From NCBI GenBank assembly GCA_025449435.1, contig JANWJO010000053.1, positions 1-9,121 on the forward strand: a stretch of DNA of 9,121 bases. The letters are read 5' to 3'. A program made the position numbers and the translations under genes. The stretch comes from Chloroflexota bacterium. GTDB taxonomy: Bacteria > Chloroflexota > UBA4733. Positions 6,265 through 9,121 of the stretch are shown here, one piece after another (the stretch's first letter is position 1; each line of letters starts with the position of its first letter). The notes under the pieces are model-generated. The model made no database searches. It worked only from the letters and a program-made list of their open reading frames with translations, and had not been told where the DNA came from.

Positions 6265-8043
6265 ATGAGTGGGGTCAATGAAGGCTGGCACGTGGTGCCA
6301 TCGTCGATCTTGAGCGACTTCACGTGCCGGCCGCTGTACTACGGCACGCACGGCCTAGTGGCGGCGGGCCACTACCTGGCAGCGGAGGCAGGATCACGAG
6401 CCTACGAACTCGGCGGCAACGCAGCCGACGCCGCCGCGGCGGCCGGCTTCTGCCTCACGGTGCTGTTGCCGCAGTCCAACGGCATCGCGGGCGAGTGCCC
6501 GATCCTGGTGTACGACCCTGTGTTGCAACAGGTGCGCTCCATCAGCGGCCAGGGCACGGCACCTGGCCTGGCTACCATCGACTGGTTTCGCTCGCAGCAC
6601 ATCGACCTGATTCCAGGCGATGGGCTGCTGCCCTCGACGGTGCCTTCGTCGTTCGCGACCTGGATAACGCTGCTGCAACGCTACGGCAAGTTGGGCCTGC
6701 GTGAAACGTTGGGTCCTGCAGTCGAGCTTGCGCAGAGTGGGTTCGCCGTCTATCCCCGATTGCACAACGCCATCGGGGCCAGCGCTGACCGTTTCCGCGA
6801 CTGGTGGCCGAGTTCATTGGCCCAGTTCATGCCCAACGGCGGTGTGCCAGCGGTGGGCGAACGCCTCCGCCAGCCAGCTTGGGCGGCAACGTTCAAAACG
6901 GCACTGGACATCGAGGCGCACGAGCGGCCAAGCGGGCGCGAAACAGCGCTGGAGGCGGTGCGTCGCTGGTTTTACGAGGGACCGGTCGCCGATGCCATCG
7001 ACGCCTTTTGCCGTACCACCAGCGTGCAAGGGGTGACCGGCGCCTATCACGGGCTGCTGCGCAAGGAGGATCTCGCCCACTACCAGGCACAGGTTGAAGC
7101 ACCAGCCACTATCACCTATCGCGGCGTTGACGTGTTCAAATGTGGCCCGTGGACGCAAGGGCCGGTGTTCTTGCAGCAACTCGCGCTGCTTGAGGGCTTC
7201 GACCTCAGCGCGATGGGGCACAACAGCGAGCAGTACATTCACACCGTGGTTGAAGCAGCCAAGCTGGCCTTTGCGGATCGCGAGTTGTATTACGGTGACC
7301 CATTGTTCACGACGGTTCCGCTCGACCGTCTGTTGTCGAAGAATTACGCTGCGCAGCGCCGTGCGTTGATCGGCACAGCAGCCTCGGCCGACGTTCGCCC
7401 TGGCGATGTCGCAGCATTCGCAGCAACTGCAGGCCCTGCTGCCGACCCACGCGTGTATGTTGGGGATACCACCCACGTCGATGCAGTGGACGCTACTGGC
7501 TTGATGGTGTCCGCCACCCCGTCGGGTGGCTGGTTCCCATCGTCACCGGTGATCCCCGGCCTGGGCTTCCCCCTCGGCACGCGCGGCCAGATGTTCGTGC
7601 TTGACCCAGCTCACCCCAACGCACTTGCGCCAGGCAAGCGCCCACGTGCAACCCTCACGCCGAGCCTGGCCCTACGCGACGGCAAGCCGTGGCTGTCGTT
7701 CGGAACTCCCGGTGGCGACCAGCAGGACCAATGGACGCTCCAATTCTTCCTCAACGTCGTCGACTTCGGCATGGACTTGCAGACGGCCGTGGAAGCTGCC
7801 TCGTTCCACACACTACACCTGCGCAATTCGTTCTATCCCCGGCGGCTGGAGCCCCAGCGCCTGGTGATCGAGGGCCGCGTGCCCAGCTCGGTGCGTGAAG
7901 CATTGGCGCGCCGTGGCCACGACGTGCAGACCAGTGACGGCTGGAGTCACGGTCAGGTCACCGCTATCGGCATCCAGCCAGACGGTGTGCTGGCCGGCGC
8001 GGCTTCCCCACGGGCGCAGACCACCGGGGTAGCGGGGCGGTAA
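6265..8043 (+). CDS. Gamma-glutamyltransferase-family Ntn-hydrolase, non-canonical subfamily
   Basis: A 592-residue homologue of gamma-glutamyltransferase, the family whose precursor cuts itself before a Thr to give two subunits. The processing site is visible as DTTHVDAVD, with predicted nucleophile Thr402 followed by Thr403 and His404, giving a large subunit of about 401 residues and a small one of about 191. Conserved elements are GGNAADAA (50-57), PGDGLLPSTVP (117-127), PNALAPGKRPR and GTPGG (480-484). Residues that hold the gamma-glutamyl donor in E. coli GGT differ. The FRE-type motif with Arg114 is replaced by SISGQGTAP (92-100), the Ser462-Ser463 pair by Ala462-Thr463 in RPRATLTP, and the acidic MDDF region by LGTRGQMF. 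From memory, this combination, with GTPGGDQQDQW, marks a widespread subfamily labelled gamma-glutamyltransferase without a proven substrate. There is no signal peptide. GAGGAG precedes ATG 6265 by 8 to 10 nt. It follows the M19 dipeptidase by 58 nt, suggesting a peptide or amide degradation pair. Confidence 0.9.
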   Translation: MSGVNEGWHVVPSSILSDFTCRPLYYGTHGLVAAGHYLAAEAGSRAYELGGNAADAAAAAGFCLTVLLPQSNGIAGECPILVYDPVLQQVRSISGQGTAPGLATIDWFRSQHIDLIPGDGLLPSTVPSSFATWITLLQRYGKLGLRETLGPAVELAQSGFAVYPRLHNAIGASADRFRDWWPSSLAQFMPNGGVPAVGERLRQPAWAATFKTALDIEAHERPSGRETALEAVRRWFYEGPVADAIDAFCRTTSVQGVTGAYHGLLRKEDLAHYQAQVEAPATITYRGVDVFKCGPWTQGPVFLQQLALLEGFDLSAMGHNSEQYIHTVVEAAKLAFADRELYYGDPLFTTVPLDRLLSKNYAAQRRALIGTAASADVRPGDVAAFAATAGPAADPRVYVGDTTHVDAVDATGLMVSATPSGGWFPSSPVIPGLGFPLGTRGQMFVLDPAHPNALAPGKRPRATLTPSLALRDGKPWLSFGTPGGDQQDQWTLQFFLNVVDFGMDLQTAVEAASFHTLHLRNSFYPRRLEPQRLVIEGRVPSSVREALARRGHDVQTSDGWSHGQVTAIGIQPDGVLAGAASPRAQTTGVAGR

Positions 8044-8048
8044 GGGAG

Positions 8049-8100
8049 CACTAAGACACGAACCTGCTTAGTGTCCCCCTGGCGGGGGGACGTTGCCCCC
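8049..8100 (+). terminator. Overlapping hairpins after the GGT-family gene
   Basis: CACTAAG (8049-8055) pairs with CTTAGTG (8067-8073). GTCCCCC (8073-8079) pairs with GGGGGAC (8085-8091) around a 5-nt loop. The same G run (8085-8089) can instead pair with CCCCC (8096-8100). The second hairpin starts 29 nt after the stop codon at 8043, a terminator-like place, but no T tract follows. A Rho-independent terminator of the standard type is therefore not demonstrated. Confidence 0.4.
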
Positions 8101-8133
8101 GGACGTACGCGGACCTCGTGAAACAGTGACGAA

Positions 8134-8171
8134 GAGGGCGGCGCTTCCAGCGGCTCCGTCCCCCCGCCCTC
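8134..8171. terminator. GC-rich inverted repeat, possible bidirectional terminator
   Basis: GAGGGCGG (8134-8141) is perfectly complementary to CCGCCCTC (8164-8171), with a 22-nt loop that is itself G/C-rich. It lies midway between the two convergent stop codons, as expected for a shared terminator. Only a weak T-containing stretch follows on the plus strand. Confidence 0.35.
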
Positions 8172-8260
8172 GTTGTTACCCACACGTGCTTGAGGAGGAG
8201 GGGACTACGGCGGACAGACACGACCTCACCCCCCACCCCACGCCCAGAGGGCACCCGATC

Positions 8261-8310
8261 GAGGGGTCAACTGCCGTGCTGAGCGTTCGGCGCCGGGGAG
8301 GGGTCAACTG
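8261..8310. repeat. 13-bp direct repeat spanning the transporter stop codon
   Basis: GAGGGGTCAACTG occurs at 8261-8273 and again at 8298-8310, 37 nt apart. On the minus strand the upstream copy is read in frame as part of T-V-D-P-S, while the other copy, in a different frame, supplies the TGA stop. The second plus-strand copy abuts the parS-like site. Confidence 0.7.
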
Positions 8311-9121
8311 TTCCACGTGAAACGCCCTCTTCGGGAAGTTGCTCGCGCCTAAATAGCACGTAATAGCTCACGGCGTTGATGAGCTGGAAGAAGCTGCCGA
8401 GCTCAAACGGGAGCACTGCCGACACGGTGTCGAAGATGCGTCCGGCAAGTGGTGGCACCGCTGCTGCTGCGACTTGTGAGGGCACGTTGGATAGGCTCGC
8501 CACTGTGGCACGGTCTTCTGGGGATACCACACCCATTGAGAACGACTGCCGCAACGGCACGCTCGCTCGCTGAACCACCATGCGCAGAAGGTAGCACAGC
8601 GCCGCGAACACATATACCGGCATTAAGGGCAGCAACGCGAGCAACACCACCCCGGCGACGCGAATGCCCACCACCGTATTGACCAGGCCGGCACGCGCCG
8701 CTAATGCCGGGCCAACGAAGTACGGAATGAGTGACGTGATGCTCACCAGCGCAAACAACAGACCGATCGAGGCGGAACTCTGACCAAAGCGGGTGTAGAA
8801 GTAATACGACACGAAGGGCGAGTAGAAGGAGACGCCAATACCATTCACAAAGTTGGTAAAGGCCAGCCTTCGAATGACGCTGAAGGATTGCCGGCGGCGC
8901 TGCTGGCGTTGCGATGCGTCTTGAGCACTGCGTCGCTGTCGCGCCGTGGGCATCACACGCACTGGCAGCACTGCGAGAGCGGAAACCACAGAAAGCAGGG
9001 CACCAAGCACAAACAGCGACTCATAACGGGTTGCATCAGTGACCAGGCCGAGCCCTACGAGCAAGTTGGGCAGGCCGGCAATCAACGCGCCAACTGCCGA
9101 CGACACCGTGTCCACCATCGA
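8267..9121 (-). CDS. MFS transporter, C-terminal part, cut by the window edge
   Basis: At least 284 residues of a major facilitator superfamily transporter are visible, with the N-terminal part outside the window. The visible part begins with two hydrophobic helices (about 5-27 and 33-54 from the ATG at 9118) that would be helices 5 and 6 of twelve. A basic central cytoplasmic loop follows (RQRR ... RQQRRRQS, about 60-78), and then six more helices to about residue 265. Between helices, RQSFSMGVVSPEDRATVASL resembles the loop that precedes helix 11 in many MFS drug or sugar exporters. ATG 9118 is in frame but is almost certainly internal, because a complete MFS protein would need about 130 to 150 more residues upstream. 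The short hydrophilic tail ends in an 11-residue stretch after the parS-like site. Substrate is unknown. It converges on the GGT-family gene. Confidence 0.85.
   Translation of the reverse strand, partial: SMVDTVSSAVGALIAGLPNLLVGLGLVTDATRYESLFVLGALLSVVSALAVLPVRVMPTARQRRSAQDASQRQQRRRQSFSVIRRLAFTNFVNGIGVSFYSPFVSYYFYTRFGQSSASIGLLFALVSITSLIPYFVGPALAARAGLVNTVVGIRVAGVVLLALLPLMPVYVFAALCYLLRMVVQRASVPLRQSFSMGVVSPEDRATVASLSNVPSQVAAAAVPPLAGRIFDTVSAVLPFELGSFFQLINAVSYYVLFRREQLPEEGVSRGTVDPSPAPNAQHGS
8309..8324. promoter_or_regulatory. parS-like ParB-binding site
   Basis: TGTTCCACGTGAAACG matches the well-known chromosomal parS consensus TGTTNCACGTGNAACA at every specified position but the last. The core TTCCACGTGAAA-type palindrome is intact. 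ParB binds such sites to nucleate the partition complex and load SMC, usually near the replication origin. Here the site lies within the coding end of the transporter gene, reading V-S-R-G-T on the minus strand; chromosomal parS sites are often embedded in genes. No parA or parB is in the window, so function is inferred from the motif alone. Confidence 0.55.

Larger units (their letters stand above)
8044..8266. other. Non-coding region between convergent genes
   Basis: The GGT-family gene (plus) and the transporter gene (minus) converge here. The stretch is very G/C-rich and holds the hairpins listed separately. An open frame on the plus strand starting near 8093 has a Pro/Arg-rich, unconvincing product and runs antisense into the transporter end, so I see no gene. 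Its likely role is transcription termination in both directions. Confidence 0.6.

Noticed and set aside
6286..6300. Inverted repeat TGGCAC-GTG-GTGCCA near the start of the GGT-family gene
   Set aside because: It contains CACGTG but not the outer parS bases, and it lies in ordinary codons (W-H-V-V-P). Six-base arms are expected by chance in this much sequence.
8117..8125. A second parS half-site, CGTGAAACA
   Set aside because: Only the right half matches. Over the full 16 positions about five mismatch, so it is not a credible second site.
8044..8266. A riboswitch or T-box leader in the GC-rich spacer
   Set aside because: No T-box GGGTGGNACCGCGG-type sequence or other known aptamer core is present, and no gene starts downstream on either strand in a way a leader would need.
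8093..8320. A 75-codon plus-strand frame after the GGT-family gene
   Set aside because: The product is Pro/Arg-rich with no family features, uses a rare start without a clear binding site, and runs antisense into the transporter gene.

Overview
The window is GC-rich, dense bacterial DNA. It is probably from a member of the Chloroflexota, but that placement is inference at moderate confidence. It rests mainly on the large membrane protein at 613-2571, which has a GT-C-type architecture ending in an extracytoplasmic beta-sandwich of a kind I associate with that phylum. No phage, IS element or CRISPR array is visible. Apart from one uncharacterised helical protein and one low-complexity lipoprotein, every gene falls in a known family.

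Layout. (1) Minus strand, 2-2571: a GT-C-type membrane glycosyltransferase-like protein, then a 139-residue helical protein of unknown function, then a complete tRNA-Pro(UGG) with an encoded CCA end and its own promoter-like sequence. (2) A divergent intergenic region, 2572-2830, with a candidate promoter for the glycosyltransferase and a 7+4+7 dyad upstream of the lipoprotein. (3) Plus strand, 2831-8043, five genes: a threonine-rich lipoprotein; a uracil-DNA glycosylase-superfamily protein whose start lies inside the lipoprotein gene; a glycerophosphodiester phosphodiesterase; an M19 (renal-type) dipeptidase; and a gamma-glutamyltransferase-family Ntn-hydrolase. (4) A non-coding stretch, 8044-8266, between convergent genes, with several G/C-rich hairpins. 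(5) Minus strand, 8267-9121: the C-terminal two thirds or so of an MFS transporter that runs off the window edge.

How the genes may work together. The phosphodiesterase, dipeptidase and GGT-family protein are adjacent, closely spaced and all lack signal peptides. They suggest cytosolic breakdown of imported organic N/P compounds: glycerophosphodiesters, dipeptides, and gamma-glutamyl or other amide compounds. In canonical pathways GGT and an M19 dipeptidase act one after the other on glutathione-type peptides. Here, however, the GGT homologue has replaced residues that canonical GGT uses to hold the gamma-glutamyl group, so its substrate is open.

Most notable observations: a near-perfect ParB-binding (parS-like) 16-mer embedded in the 3' end of the transporter gene (8309-8324); the altered donor pocket of the GGT-family enzyme; a UDG-superfamily protein combining family-4-like and family-5-like motif features; and the overlapping, mutually exclusive hairpins after the GGT gene. 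I do not see convincing evidence of an entirely new multi-gene system.
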